Assembly (NCBI GenBank): GCA_028277625.1
Contig: JANQFW010000099.1
Span: forward strand, 1 to 49,468
Length of the DNA: 49,468 nt
Direction: 5' to 3'
From: Candidatus Gastranaerophilales bacterium
GTDB lineage: Bacteria; Cyanobacteriota; Vampirovibrionia; Gastranaerophilales; JANQFW01
Of the stretch, positions 24,839 through 34,837 are shown in pieces; positions within the stretch are counted from its first letter, which is position 1; every line of letters starts with the position of its first letter. The position numbers and the translations under genes are program-made. Below the pieces are notes generated by a model. That model made no database searches. It saw only the letters and a program-made list of their open reading frames with translations, and was not told the origin of the DNA.

Positions 24839-26482
24839 ATGAGAGTTAGTCATGGTAGTAGTTTTGTCAATTTAAACAGAAAAAATAATGTCAATTTTGG
24901 ACACAAAATAACTTTGGACATTGGAGCAAGTGATCCTAGGGGATCTTGTAAAGTATCATGTGAATCTGATAACAGTGAGGAACTATTTCATGAAAAGAAA
25001 TTTGTAAACGATAAGATAACTGGCTTTAAAGATTCTGATGATTTTTTAGGTAAAGTTTCTAAAATTGTAAATCAAGCCAATGATAAGGCTGTAGCTGAAT
25101 TTAAAAAGCAAGGCAAGGCTCCGGAAAAGCTTTCTGCCTTGGCTCTTTTTGTACCTGGCGAAGTTAGAAATAATGTGGCAATAAGGTTAGCTAATATTAG
25201 GGATAAAAGTAATGAAGGCTTAGAGGGTATAAATTTTGAGTCTTTAAGATCTAGCTTAAATAATATTTCAAGCAATTTAAAAATCAAATCGCTTAAAGAT
25301 CTTGCTGGTGCAGGTCTTTCACTTGCAGAAAAATTTTCTCACAGTCCAGATTATGCAGGAAAATTTAAGAGAAACTTTTATGGTGTAGGCGTTATGACTG
25401 GTGGTGGTTTTGGCAGTGTTAACATGAAAGTACATGATGGTAGTGATTTAGTAGTTGAAACATCAGAAAGCAGTCATGACTTAGCTATCGATAAAAATGG
25501 TGAAGTAAAAAGGCTGGGCGTTATAGGCGCAACAGTAAAAGGTATAATAGGTAACTATGCAGAAAGTTTAGGTATTACAGATAAAAACGATAAAAACATT
25601 CTGATTAAGACGGGTAACGCCAGACTAGCAACCCAGAAAAATATCAAGCTAGACTCTGAAAAAGATAAAAAGGCTATAAGCTTACTTACTTCAAAGGGCT
25701 TATATGATTTTGAGGCTATAAAAGATGGAAAAACAAATTTAAAAGTAAAAGATGTTAACAAGTTTGCAGCAGCAAGAAGAGCTGCTATAGCTCAGTATGC
25801 TGATGCTGTAGCACAACATGCCATTACAAAAATTAATGAAAATGCTGATGTACTAGTTTTAACGGGTCCTCTTGCCCTGGGACTAAGTAATACTATTCAA
25901 CAAAATAAAGAAGATTTTACGATAGATAAAATATCAGACTTAAAAAATGTCCATGATATGGATGGGAATTCTGTCAAAAATCCAACTACATTAGCAGAAC
26001 TGGTAACAGCGAAAATAGATAAGTATATTGCAGACGATAAAACCTGCTCAGCCTTAAGAAAAGCTAGTGGTTTTAAAGTTATATCAAATGATAAGTTTGC
26101 AATAAAAGGTAATACCGGAGGTGGCAAGTTACTACTTGATGATAACACTATTGTCGGGAATGGCTGGGTGCAAATACCTTTGGCATTATATGATAAGGAT
26201 GAAGAAGCTGATAAAGGTGAAGAAATAATAGAGATTGATCCATCTGTGTATGCTATATCTAATGCTTTAAGGTCATTTTCTCAAAAGGAAGTGCCTCGTG
26301 GAAAAGTACTTGCACCTGTATTTAATGATAAAGCCCCAATAGGATACTGGACGCGTAATAATAAACTTCTTCGTAGGCAGTTTGTCTCCCTTAAATCACT
26401 AAAAGGAATGCATTTTCCTGGAGGAACTTCTGGAAAGAATCCTAGGCCTTCAGCTGGCGCAAGAGTTATGCATATTGGCTAA
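24839..26482 (+). CDS. ROK/ASKHA-like protein of unknown function with N-terminal NVNFG tag
   Basis: A 547-aa protein. ITLDIGAS near residue 24 looks like an ASKHA phosphate-1 loop. LALFVPGEVRNNVA, VGVMTGGGFGSV and VLVLTGPLALGLSN occur in the order of the matching ROK sugar kinase segments. It is far longer than usual (about 300 aa for ROK) and carries insertions, so catalytic activity is uncertain. The N-terminal RKNNVNFGHK resembles a short tag I associate with Gastranaerophilales proteins. ATG at 24839 follows GGGGAG. No signal peptide is visible. It converges with rtcB across a perfect hairpin. Confidence 0.5.
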   Translation: MRVSHGSSFVNLNRKNNVNFGHKITLDIGASDPRGSCKVSCESDNSEELFHEKKFVNDKITGFKDSDDFLGKVSKIVNQANDKAVAEFKKQGKAPEKLSALALFVPGEVRNNVAIRLANIRDKSNEGLEGINFESLRSSLNNISSNLKIKSLKDLAGAGLSLAEKFSHSPDYAGKFKRNFYGVGVMTGGGFGSVNMKVHDGSDLVVETSESSHDLAIDKNGEVKRLGVIGATVKGIIGNYAESLGITDKNDKNILIKTGNARLATQKNIKLDSEKDKKAISLLTSKGLYDFEAIKDGKTNLKVKDVNKFAAARRAAIAQYADAVAQHAITKINENADVLVLTGPLALGLSNTIQQNKEDFTIDKISDLKNVHDMDGNSVKNPTTLAELVTAKIDKYIADDKTCSALRKASGFKVISNDKFAIKGNTGGGKLLLDDNTIVGNGWVQIPLALYDKDEEADKGEEIIEIDPSVYAISNALRSFSQKEVPRGKVLAPVFNDKAPIGYWTRNNKLLRRQFVSLKSLKGMHFPGGTSGKNPRPSAGARVMHIG

Positions 26483-26508
26483 TTTGTAGCAAATTTAAAT
26501 TATAGTTA

Positions 26509-26541
26509 CATAAGCACTGATCAATTAAAGCCGTGCTTATG
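26509..26541. terminator. Perfect hairpin between convergent genes
   Basis: CATAAGCAC (26509-26517) and GTGCTTATG (26533-26541) are exact 9-bp complements around 15 bases. It sits between the convergent ROK-like gene and rtcB. There is no T-run on either side, so termination is inferred from position. Confidence 0.5.
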
Positions 26542-26557
26542 CGCTATAATATGGTTC

Positions 26558-27961
26558 TTAATTACCTTTTATAACAAAAATAGGCTTTAATTGAGCGACT
26601 TCTCTGGCAAGACCTGCTTTACAAACAGAATTTATTACTTCATCATAATCTTTATAGGCTTCTGTAAATTCATCAACCGGATAATTGCGCATATTTGTTA
26701 AAACATCAGCCTCTTCCATTTTTTTATTTACATAGCTCTGTAATAATTTTCTTTTTGCTTCATTTCTCCCCATACATCGCCCGGCACCATGGGGCACTGT
26801 ATAATAATTATTTTTAGATGACTCTAAGCCTACCATTATTGAACTACCAGAAATTGACGAACCCGGAATAATTACCGGATGCCCGGTATCATAAAATTTT
26901 GTAGATTTTAAATCCGGACGCCCTGCAGGGAATGCTCTTGTTGCGCCTTTTCTGTGGATATAATATTTTTCACCGTTTATTTCTTCTAACTGCGCTAGGT
27001 TGTGAGAAATTAAATAAACAAAATTTACTTTAGCCTTTGGATAAAGTCTTTCAATAGCAGATTTTATTGCCTTATTAAGCGCTAAATGATTAACAATAGC
27101 AAAATTAGCAGCACAACCCATAGATAATAAATAATCTTGACCAATTTGAGAGTCTATCTTTGCCCATACAAGTTCTCTGTCTGCAAATGGAAGATTGTTA
27201 ACACTAAAATAATCCCATAATTTTTTAAAATACTCTGTTGCAATCTGATGCCCTAAGCCTCTTGACCCACAATGCGTTAAAAATCCAACACCTTCTGAAA
27301 TACCCCAGGAAGATGCAAGTTGTTTATCTAATATTTTAACATTTTGAGCTTCTAGAAAGTGATTTCCACTACCTAATGAGCCAATTTGACCTTCTCCTCT
27401 TTTTATAGCCTGTTCGCTTAATAGGCTTGCATCAGCCGGCAAATGAGTTCTTTCCAGTTTGTTTAGCCATTCTATTGGGATGTCTAAATTTTTCATTAGT
27501 TCATGATCTGTAGTTCCCTTGTTTAAAATAGATAAGTACTCATCTTTGTTTATTTTTAGTTGTTTTTTTGTTCTCATTTTGCCTACACCATAAGGAACAT
27601 ACTCACATATTTTATCGATTAAGTCTCTTCTTGTGCTTTTATCTTTTAAAAGTTCAGGTTTTAAGTCTGTTTGCAAATATGAAACCGAGCAACTTATATC
27701 ATACCCTACAGGCCCTAACATAATAGAATCTTTAGTTGCTACCATGCTTCCTATAGGGCAACCATAACCCTCATGCGCATCAGCATTAAGGTTTATTTTG
27801 CTCACACCTTCGGTTAGAGCTGTATTTATAGCTTGTTGTATTGTTTTGTCGCTAAAGTCCTTTACTATTTTTTCTGTTGCAAATATATCAATAATTTTTC
27901 CATTAGATAACTCAGGGTTTATAATGAAATGAGCATTGCTTTTTTTTATTAATTTTTCCAT
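26558..27961 (-). CDS. rtcB: RtcB family RNA-splicing ligase
   Basis: A 467-aa GTP- and Mn-dependent RNA ligase that joins 2',3'-cyclic phosphate (or 3'-phosphate) ends to 5'-OH ends. SLGSGNHFLE, HCGSRGLGHQ, HRKGATRAFPAG and PHGAGRCMGRNEAK match the metal- and guanylate-binding motifs, including the guanylated His. The segment holding the metal-ligand Cys reads DISCSV rather than the usual DIGCG, so the glycines around the Cys are replaced by Ser. ATG at 27961 follows GGAG. It lies 22 bases downstream of a CPBP protease gene and probably shares its transcript. No rtcA is adjacent. Confidence 0.9.
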   Translation of the reverse strand: MEKLIKKSNAHFIINPELSNGKIIDIFATEKIVKDFSDKTIQQAINTALTEGVSKINLNADAHEGYGCPIGSMVATKDSIMLGPVGYDISCSVSYLQTDLKPELLKDKSTRRDLIDKICEYVPYGVGKMRTKKQLKINKDEYLSILNKGTTDHELMKNLDIPIEWLNKLERTHLPADASLLSEQAIKRGEGQIGSLGSGNHFLEAQNVKILDKQLASSWGISEGVGFLTHCGSRGLGHQIATEYFKKLWDYFSVNNLPFADRELVWAKIDSQIGQDYLLSMGCAANFAIVNHLALNKAIKSAIERLYPKAKVNFVYLISHNLAQLEEINGEKYYIHRKGATRAFPAGRPDLKSTKFYDTGHPVIIPGSSISGSSIMVGLESSKNNYYTVPHGAGRCMGRNEAKRKLLQSYVNKKMEEADVLTNMRNYPVDEFTEAYKDYDEVINSVCKAGLAREVAQLKPIFVIKGN

Positions 27962-27983
27962 TTTTCAAGGCTCCAAAAAATTT

Positions 27984-28544
27984 TTATAGATTTTTATTAT
28001 AATGCTTTATATAAGGAATTGCTAGAATATTATTAATGACATGGACTAAAAGCGGCACTAACAAATTGCCTGTTAAAATATATAATCCACCCAGGTAAAA
28101 TCCGACTACTACAGTGTAAATGCCGTAATTGACAGTTTCTTTGTCACTTATATGAAACAATCCAAATATTAAAGACGCAAAAATAATTCCAAATTGCTCC
28201 TGTAGTATACCCCTAAAAAATAGTTCTTCTGCTGTACCGGATATTAGTCCTATTATGATGGCTTGATACCAGTTTGTATCTTGAAAGACGTTTGATACTC
28301 TTGTAAATGATTTTTTTATAATTTCAAAAAAATTTATATATTTAGATAAATATCTTATTGAAATAAAATTAATAGTAATTAATAATAAACATGCCGCAAA
28401 TGCCAGTAAAATATCTTTTAAATTAAATGATATTAAAGCAAAAGGGTTAACGTTAATATAATATCCCCATATTAACGCGACAACAAAAAGAAAACCTTCT
28501 GTTAAAACAATAACTTTAGTTAAATTATACTGACCTGTTTGCAT
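27984..28544 (-). CDS. CPBP family intramembrane glutamic protease
   Basis: A 186-aa membrane protein with the ABI/CPBP motifs: GTAEELFFRG (E-E-x3-R), FGLFHI (F-x3-H) and HVINN (H-x3-N) near the C-terminus. It contains about five membrane segments. Family members cleave membrane peptides or have lost activity and serve other roles. All the catalytic residues are present here. It is the first gene of a two-gene unit with rtcB and is divergent from mutS2. Confidence 0.88.
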   Translation of the reverse strand: MQTGQYNLTKVIVLTEGFLFVVALIWGYYINVNPFALISFNLKDILLAFAACLLLITINFISIRYLSKYINFFEIIKKSFTRVSNVFQDTNWYQAIIIGLISGTAEELFFRGILQEQFGIIFASLIFGLFHISDKETVNYGIYTVVVGFYLGGLYILTGNLLVPLLVHVINNILAIPYIKHYNKNL

Positions 28545-28651
28545 ATTTTTTATTCATTTTCTGTTATGTTTATTTTATCCTGGTTCAAACTATTTTTTAG
28601 TTTTAAATAAATAAAAAGAAAAATCAAAATAAAATAAAGAAAAATAAAATT

Positions 28652-31024
28652 ATGTATAAAGAAGAAAAAACTTACAAGCTCCTAGAATGGAATATAGTAT
28701 TAGAAAAATTGGCAAGCTTTGCAACCTGCTCAATTGGTAAACAGCGTTGCTTAGACACGCCTGTTTTTACAGATATAAAGAAAATACAAGAAGAATTAAC
28801 CCTAACAACACAGGCAAAATTTTTATTGGACAATCAGATACATCCTCCAATGGGTGGTATATCAAATATATTTGAATTTGTTGACCTTGCTCGCTCAGGG
28901 CATACCTTAAGAAGTACAGAATTAATTGATGTGGCCAAAGCAATTGGAGCTTCAAGGCGTTTAAAATCTTTTTTATCAAGATATCAAGAGGAAGCTCCTG
29001 AGTTAGCAGAGTTAAAAGAAAATTTATACGAAAATAAAGAATTGGAAGAAAAGATCCTTGATATATTTGATAACGCAGGCAATGTTTTGGACTCAGCAAG
29101 TCCAGAGTTGAAAAGGCTAAGACATAGCCTAAAAGATCAGACTTTCAACTTAAAAAATAAGCTGAATCACTTAATTCAATCTTCTCAAGTTTCAAAATAC
29201 TTGCAAGAATCAGTCTACACTCAGCGAGAGGACAGATATGTAATTCCGGTAAAAGCTGAGTTTAAGTCATTAGTGCCAGGCATAGTTCACGATACATCTT
29301 CAAGTGGTGCAACATTTTTTATTGAGCCAAAGGCTATAGTTGAATTAAATAATTCAATACGAGAAACAGAATTAAAAATAGACCAGGAAATAAGAAGAAT
29401 TTTTGCCGAATTATCTAGTAAAATTGGAGAAAACTGTGACGAAGTAACTAGAGCAACGTACGCTCTTGCAGAACTTGATTTTATTTTTGCCAAAGCAAAA
29501 TATAGTATTTATTTAAAGGCAGTAGAACCTGATTTAAACAATGATAAATATTTATCATTAAAAAGCGTTAAACATCCTGTATTAATGACAGTTATAGAAG
29601 ATGTTATACCTAATGATTTTGAAATAGGTAAAGATTGGAATAGCTTGATTATAACAGGTTCTAATACAGGTGGTAAAACAGTTTTATTAAAAACTGTCGG
29701 TCTAAGTGTTCTTATGGCAAAGGCAGGCTTGCATATTCCAGCTTATGAGGCTAATATTTATCCATTTAAAAATATATTTGTTGATATTGGTGATGAGCAA
29801 AGCGTAATTCAGAGTTTATCAACTTTTTCAGGTCATATGGTAAATATTATAAATATACTAAATGCGGTTAATGATGATTCTTTGGTGCTATTTGATGAAG
29901 TAGGTGCTGGTACCGACCCATCAGAAGGTTCTGCACTAGCGCAATCAATACTGGAAGAGCTTTATCATAAAGGAGCCAGAACTATAGTTACTACCCACTA
30001 TGGTGAGCTAAAGTCACTTGCTTATACACAAAAAGGATTTTATAACGCAAGTGTTGAATTTAATGTAGAAACCCTTGCACCAACTTATAAATTGTTAATG
30101 GGAATTCCGGGTAAAAGCAATGCAATTACAATAGCAAGCAATTTAGGTCTAAGTAAAAATGTTGCAGACAAAGCGCAAGAAATATATTTAACCCAGAAAG
30201 ATCCTTCAGGTATTGTTTTAGAAGAATTGCAAAGCACTCAACAACGTTTATCAAAAGATGCGCAAAAAGTTGAGCAAACAAAGGATGAACTAGAAAAGTT
30301 AGAAAAAGAATACAATGAAAATATAGAAAAATTAAGGCAGGACAAGAAGAAAACACTTACCGTATATAAGAAAAAGTTTGAAAGTGAAATACTTGCAGCT
30401 CGCTCTGAGTTAAAAGAGATTTTAAATGAAATTAAACGCACCAAAAGTGAAAAACTGCTTAGAAGAGGTGCTGGAAAAATAACTAAAGTAGAGTCCGGGT
30501 TAAGAGATATTACAGCTGGGGAATCAGAAGGATTAGAGCCTGAAATGGAAAAAGTTGACTGGGATAAGGTAAAAGTAGGGGATCAGGTTTATTTAAAAGA
30601 TTTAGAACAAGATGCAACTCTTTTGAGTATGCCTGATAAAAATAAAAATGTACAAGTTCAAATAGGGTTGCTAAAAACCAATGTTAAATCTTCCAAAATA
30701 TATAAATCTGAACGTAAAAAACCAGTAGAAGAAATAAAAATTCAAGAAAAATATAAAAACTTTAAGCTTACTAAAACCAGAGTGACTAACAAGCTTGACT
30801 TAAGAGGATTTAAGGTGGAGGATGCCCTTATTGAGGTTGATCTTTATCTTGATGAGGCTGCTTTGTCTAATCTAACACCTGTATATTTAATTCACGGCCA
30901 CGGTACTGGTGCATTAAAGCAAGCGATACGAGATTACTTAAAATCCTCTGCTTATGTTGCAAAGTTTAGGCCCGGGGATAAGTCCGAAGGTGGCGATGGA
31001 GTAAGCGTAGTTGAGCTTAAATAG
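28652..31024 (+). CDS. mutS2: Endonuclease MutS2
   Basis: A 790-aa MutS-family ATPase with a C-terminal Smr nuclease. The core and lever helices precede Walker A ITGSNTGGKTVLLKTVG. FDEVGAGTDPSEGSALAQSI is Walker B, and TTHYGELK follows. A long coiled coil (about residues 515-600) leads to the Smr domain with LDLRGFKVEDAL and HGHGTGALK. MutS2 acts on branched DNA or collided ribosomes rather than in mismatch repair. The length matches the family. It is followed by the tad-like genes at 31128, with no clear terminator between. Confidence 0.96.
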   Translation: MYKEEKTYKLLEWNIVLEKLASFATCSIGKQRCLDTPVFTDIKKIQEELTLTTQAKFLLDNQIHPPMGGISNIFEFVDLARSGHTLRSTELIDVAKAIGASRRLKSFLSRYQEEAPELAELKENLYENKELEEKILDIFDNAGNVLDSASPELKRLRHSLKDQTFNLKNKLNHLIQSSQVSKYLQESVYTQREDRYVIPVKAEFKSLVPGIVHDTSSSGATFFIEPKAIVELNNSIRETELKIDQEIRRIFAELSSKIGENCDEVTRATYALAELDFIFAKAKYSIYLKAVEPDLNNDKYLSLKSVKHPVLMTVIEDVIPNDFEIGKDWNSLIITGSNTGGKTVLLKTVGLSVLMAKAGLHIPAYEANIYPFKNIFVDIGDEQSVIQSLSTFSGHMVNIINILNAVNDDSLVLFDEVGAGTDPSEGSALAQSILEELYHKGARTIVTTHYGELKSLAYTQKGFYNASVEFNVETLAPTYKLLMGIPGKSNAITIASNLGLSKNVADKAQEIYLTQKDPSGIVLEELQSTQQRLSKDAQKVEQTKDELEKLEKEYNENIEKLRQDKKKTLTVYKKKFESEILAARSELKEILNEIKRTKSEKLLRRGAGKITKVESGLRDITAGESEGLEPEMEKVDWDKVKVGDQVYLKDLEQDATLLSMPDKNKNVQVQIGLLKTNVKSSKIYKSERKKPVEEIKIQEKYKNFKLTKTRVTNKLDLRGFKVEDALIEVDLYLDEAALSNLTPVYLIHGHGTGALKQAIRDYLKSSAYVAKFRPGDKSEGGDGVSVVELK

Positions 31025-31145
31025 AACTTATTTTTATTACCTTATGTAACAAATTATGTTTTTTTATAAATTAAAGTCTAAATATTCCTTAAAATTTATC
31101 GATTAATAACCTAGTGAGTTATTAATCATGGGATTTTTGCATATT

Positions 31146-33014
31146 ATGAATACAAAGAAAAAAGCTCAGCAGTTGCTTGAGTTTGCATTGATATTACCGA
31201 TTATAATAGTGATTTTGGTTGTTGTTGTTGAGTTTGGTTATATAATAAATGCAAGAGTATCATTGTCAGAGGCTGTTAAATTATCTTTAATAAAAGTAAA
31301 TCAATTATATTCTCAGCCTGGGAATGATGCAGCGAAAGAAGCTGCTATTATATCTAGTATAGAAGATGAGCTAAAAACATACTTTGACGATCAAGGGCTT
31401 CCCTATTCTGACTCACTAACTGTTGCTGTAGAAAGAGTTCCTGATAGTTTAACTTCCATTATTAGAGTAAATTATGTCTACAAGCCTTTTTTCTCGTTAA
31501 CAAACTTTTTTGGTTCAGAAATAATACCTGCGGAATATAATTTTACATCAACACAAGTAGTTAATGATGTGCTATTACAAGCAAATGATTTGAATTCTTC
31601 GCTATCAACAATGGCCCTTTCGTCCTTTGGCAAGACTGCCATTGATTTTGATGGAAGAACTAGCATCCTGGAAAAACAAGAGTATGAAATTGATGCAATG
31701 AACATATTGGACTTTAGAAAAAGTGTTGTATTTTTAGTTGGTGTTGGTACCAATGATTATACTTATGCAAGGCTTGTAAACTGGTATGGAGAAGACTTGC
31801 TACCGGCAAATCTTGTTATTAATATCCAAACAGGCACTCTTTTCGTAAAGTCTCCATATTATTCGGTTACATTTTTTGATACACAAATACCTTATACATG
31901 GGTAATTACATCATTAGGGTTTTCTCAAGCAATATATAGCAAAATGGGTACAAATCCCGATCATCCAGAAAGAAGACTTTGGTTTCAGGATCAAGAACTT
32001 TCTTTTAATTTAGGGTTGCCTTGGTGTAGCCAAGAGGCTTGTATAAACTGCGGTGATTGTACGGCGGACTTGACTGATATAAATATAGATAATATTAATA
32101 AGCGTGGCATTAGTATGCTTCTTGACTCAAATAATCCTTCTTATGGAGCAATGGAAAAAATTAAAGTAGTAAGCGGGCATACCAGGCCAGAAACAATATA
32201 TAATCATAACTTTATAAGAGATAATTTTGTTTTAAGACTGTACGTACCAAATTCAACCAAACCTGCTGATTCTGAAAATGGCTTTAAATTTAGCTTTGAG
32301 CTTGACGCTTCAGGTGTTTTAATGTCTGGTGGAACCTCTATTGATATAATTGATGTTATTATGGACAATGATAATGATAATATCCCAAATGCTTGGGATG
32401 ATGATCCTGAATATATAGACGTGGATGGCAATGGGGTAATTGATGGTAATGAAACTGTTAATATCGACCCTACGTTGGTAGAATATGGATTGCCTGAGAA
32501 TGTTGATGTGACTACACTTGCAGTAGGTGCAGTTGTAAATTCAGCAGCCCCTGACTGTAGTGGTTCTACTTCTCAATATACAGTTACAGCAAATGAACCC
32601 GCAGAAGATCCTTTATCAGTACCTTCACCTCACTTAATATATTATACAGGGCCTTTTGACTTAGCAGGAGCTATCAACACAACTGTTGAAGCTAAAACTT
32701 TTTTACCGGAGTTTCAAAAAGTAGCTTTAGTTGATATATCATTTACAAAGGTAGGCTCAGAGATGATTGGAGGCGTCTGCACTGCTGTAAATGAGAGTAT
32801 TGGCCCATTTAAATATATTACTTATGACAATGCTGGAGTTCTTTTTGCAATTAGACGCTTTGCTACCTGGGATGCTGACCCAGCTCTGGAAATTGCTCAA
32901 AAAGTTCAGTTTATGAATGGAATAGAGGCTGCTGGGTCTATATCTCTTGATGATTCTCCTGAGTTAAAAGTATTAGAATCCAGTTTGTTTAATGCTTCTA
33001 ATAAAGTGCAGTAA
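31146..33014 (+). CDS. TadE-like pilus/surface protein with Asp-rich calcium-binding-type repeat
   Basis: A 622-aa protein from ATG 31146 (ATG 31128 would add six residues). The N-terminus, KKKAQQLLEFALILPIIIV, is the TadE-type prepilin-like signal: a charged end, a conserved Glu, then a hydrophobic helix. The remaining ~570 residues are far longer than classical TadE. They contain CSQEACINCGDC and an Asp/Asn stretch (DNDNDNIPNAWDDDPEYIDV) like thrombospondin type 3 or dockerin-type calcium sites. It is probably secreted or surface-exposed. It is paired with the TadG-like gene 18 bases downstream. No tadA/tadB/tadC assembly genes are in the window. Confidence 0.7.
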   Translation: MNTKKKAQQLLEFALILPIIIVILVVVVEFGYIINARVSLSEAVKLSLIKVNQLYSQPGNDAAKEAAIISSIEDELKTYFDDQGLPYSDSLTVAVERVPDSLTSIIRVNYVYKPFFSLTNFFGSEIIPAEYNFTSTQVVNDVLLQANDLNSSLSTMALSSFGKTAIDFDGRTSILEKQEYEIDAMNILDFRKSVVFLVGVGTNDYTYARLVNWYGEDLLPANLVINIQTGTLFVKSPYYSVTFFDTQIPYTWVITSLGFSQAIYSKMGTNPDHPERRLWFQDQELSFNLGLPWCSQEACINCGDCTADLTDINIDNINKRGISMLLDSNNPSYGAMEKIKVVSGHTRPETIYNHNFIRDNFVLRLYVPNSTKPADSENGFKFSFELDASGVLMSGGTSIDIIDVIMDNDNDNIPNAWDDDPEYIDVDGNGVIDGNETVNIDPTLVEYGLPENVDVTTLAVGAVVNSAAPDCSGSTSQYTVTANEPAEDPLSVPSPHLIYYTGPFDLAGAINTTVEAKTFLPEFQKVALVDISFTKVGSEMIGGVCTAVNESIGPFKYITYDNAGVLFAIRRFATWDADPALEIAQKVQFMNGIEAAGSISLDDSPELKVLESSLFNASNKVQ

Positions 33015-33032
33015 TTAAATTAGGTGAAACAA

Positions 33033-34394
33033 ATGAAATATATAAAAAATAAGAAAAGAAAAGGTGTATCTCTAATAATCCTTGCATTGGGTATTGTTGC
33101 AATAATGGGATTTGCCAGCTTTGTTACAGATCTTGGCATGATAATGAATGCCAGAAACGAGCTACAAAAAGTTGTAGAGTCAGCAGCTCTTGTAGGGGCA
33201 TCGAATTTAGAGCCTCAGCAGAATTCAGCTGGTCAGGTTATAGTTGATACCAGTCAAGCTGTAACAATCATGACAGACACTTATAACCAGATGATAAATT
33301 CCAATTCCATGTTGTCCAACGCAGCAGCACCGACTATAGATTTTAATGCACAGTCAAAAGCTGTTAAGATATTTACGACCTTGGATGTCAGGACTTATTT
33401 TGCAAGAATTATAGGAATAAATGCTGTTAGAGTAGAGGCGCAGGCTGCTGCCCTTTCTTCTCCATACTATTTAAATTCAAATTTTCCCAAAGGATTTAGC
33501 CCAGGAAGTATAATCAGGGAAACTAGCGGTGATACTGATATTAGAAAACCAGTAGGGGATAATGAAAATGTTAATATTTTATTTGATGGAGCTCTAGGAT
33601 CGCCAGATAATAAGGCTTTAACACTGGGGCCTGGCGGATATTTAACTGTACGTTTTACTATGCCGCTTATGGATGGTGTAGGAGCTGATTTATATATAAG
33701 GGAATTAGGAAACCTTGAGGGTTATTATTTATTTGCAGGGAATGATGCAGATCCTGATAATCCATATGTAAATGAAGTAATGTCAGGAGCTGGGATTAAT
33801 TGGGTAAATATAAGCTGTACAGGTATACCTGTAGATATTGATCCAACAAACAGTCCAATAGGTTCTTATCTAGCTAATGTTAATTATTCATCAGGCACAA
33901 CCAAAGAAGCTAAATTTTATGGTAGTGGTATTTTTGATATAGGTAAAACCTGCACTGATTCTACAGGAAATGTACTATATGATGGCAATGTAAAAGGTGT
34001 AAAATATTTAAAAATTATTGATGACAATACTGTTGATGGATTTTTAAGGGAAAATTTGACTAAGCCGGTTGTATTGATAGGGGAAAATTCTTCAATAACA
34101 GCAGGGGTTGATATTGATGCAGTTGCTATTTTGCACCATACAAGGTTAATAAGTACAGTTGAGTATAATAAAGATACTGACAGTGATAATTTAATAGACT
34201 ATTTGGAGACAATCATCGGCACAAATGTCTCAGCAGCTGATAGTGATGGTGACGGTATAAGTGATGCTCTTGAATACTCTGGATGGTATGGAGCATCTCA
34301 GTCTATTATTGATGCAGGAAGTCAGCAAGCTCAATTTACAAATCCGCTTGATGCTGAAGCTGATGGAGCTGGGATAATTTATATAGATAATTAA
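33033..34394 (+). CDS. TadG-like pilus assembly/surface protein
   Basis: A 453-aa protein with a basic start and a single membrane helix: KRKGVSLIILALGIVAIMG, then a LGMIMNARNELQKVVESAAL segment, the TadG/Flp-assembly N-terminal pattern. The large exterior part has no recognised enzyme domain. Its C-terminus has DTDSDNLIDYLE and DSDGDGISDALE, calcium-binding type repeats, as in its partner. GTG at 33024 is possible, but AGGTG precedes ATG 33033. The two genes likely encode interacting surface proteins. It ends 21 bases from the convergent cdd. Confidence 0.68.
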   Translation: MKYIKNKKRKGVSLIILALGIVAIMGFASFVTDLGMIMNARNELQKVVESAALVGASNLEPQQNSAGQVIVDTSQAVTIMTDTYNQMINSNSMLSNAAAPTIDFNAQSKAVKIFTTLDVRTYFARIIGINAVRVEAQAAALSSPYYLNSNFPKGFSPGSIIRETSGDTDIRKPVGDNENVNILFDGALGSPDNKALTLGPGGYLTVRFTMPLMDGVGADLYIRELGNLEGYYLFAGNDADPDNPYVNEVMSGAGINWVNISCTGIPVDIDPTNSPIGSYLANVNYSSGTTKEAKFYGSGIFDIGKTCTDSTGNVLYDGNVKGVKYLKIIDDNTVDGFLRENLTKPVVLIGENSSITAGVDIDAVAILHHTRLISTVEYNKDTDSDNLIDYLETIIGTNVSAADSDGDGISDALEYSGWYGASQSIIDAGSQQAQFTNPLDAEADGAGIIYIDN

Positions 34395-34415
34395 AAAATA
34401 AGTATTTATGGTCTA

Positions 34416-34817
34416 CTAGGTATCCAGGCAAAAAGAATGTGGTAATAACTCGTTAATTGTATATATTAACGCACTATTATCATCTTTTTCTACAATCACT
34501 TTCATTTCAGAAGAAAATTCAGCTATCCATTGTCTGCATGCCCCGCAAGGAAAGCATTTTTTTGTGTTAGGGCTATAAATAGCTATCGCTAAAATATCAT
34601 CTTTATTTTTTCCAACGCTAATGGCTGTAGATAAAGCATTTCTTTCTGCGCAGAGAGATAATCCATAGCTTGCATTTTCAACATTACAGCCTTGAACTGT
34701 AGAATTGTCTTTAAATAAAATACTTGCCCCCACCTTAAATTTTGAATAAGGTGCATATGCGTTATTTGCTACTTCTTTAGCTTGCTCTAATAACATTAAA
34801 GCTTTATTTGTATCCAT
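34416..34817 (-). CDS. cdd: Cytidine deaminase
   Basis: A 133-aa homotetrameric zinc enzyme of pyrimidine salvage that converts cytidine and deoxycytidine to uridines. The motif CAERNA supplies one Zn Cys and the catalytic Glu; PCGACRQ supplies the other two Cys. AYAPYSKFKVGA is typical near the N-terminus. Length matches the family. It is the last gene of the run that includes recG, 20 bases downstream of it. Confidence 0.96.
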   Translation of the reverse strand: MDTNKALMLLEQAKEVANNAYAPYSKFKVGASILFKDNSTVQGCNVENASYGLSLCAERNALSTAISVGKNKDDILAIAIYSPNTKKCFPCGACRQWIAEFSSEMKVIVEKDDNSALIYTINELLPHSFCLDT

Positions 34818-34837
34818 AAAAAATTCCTCATTTAGCT

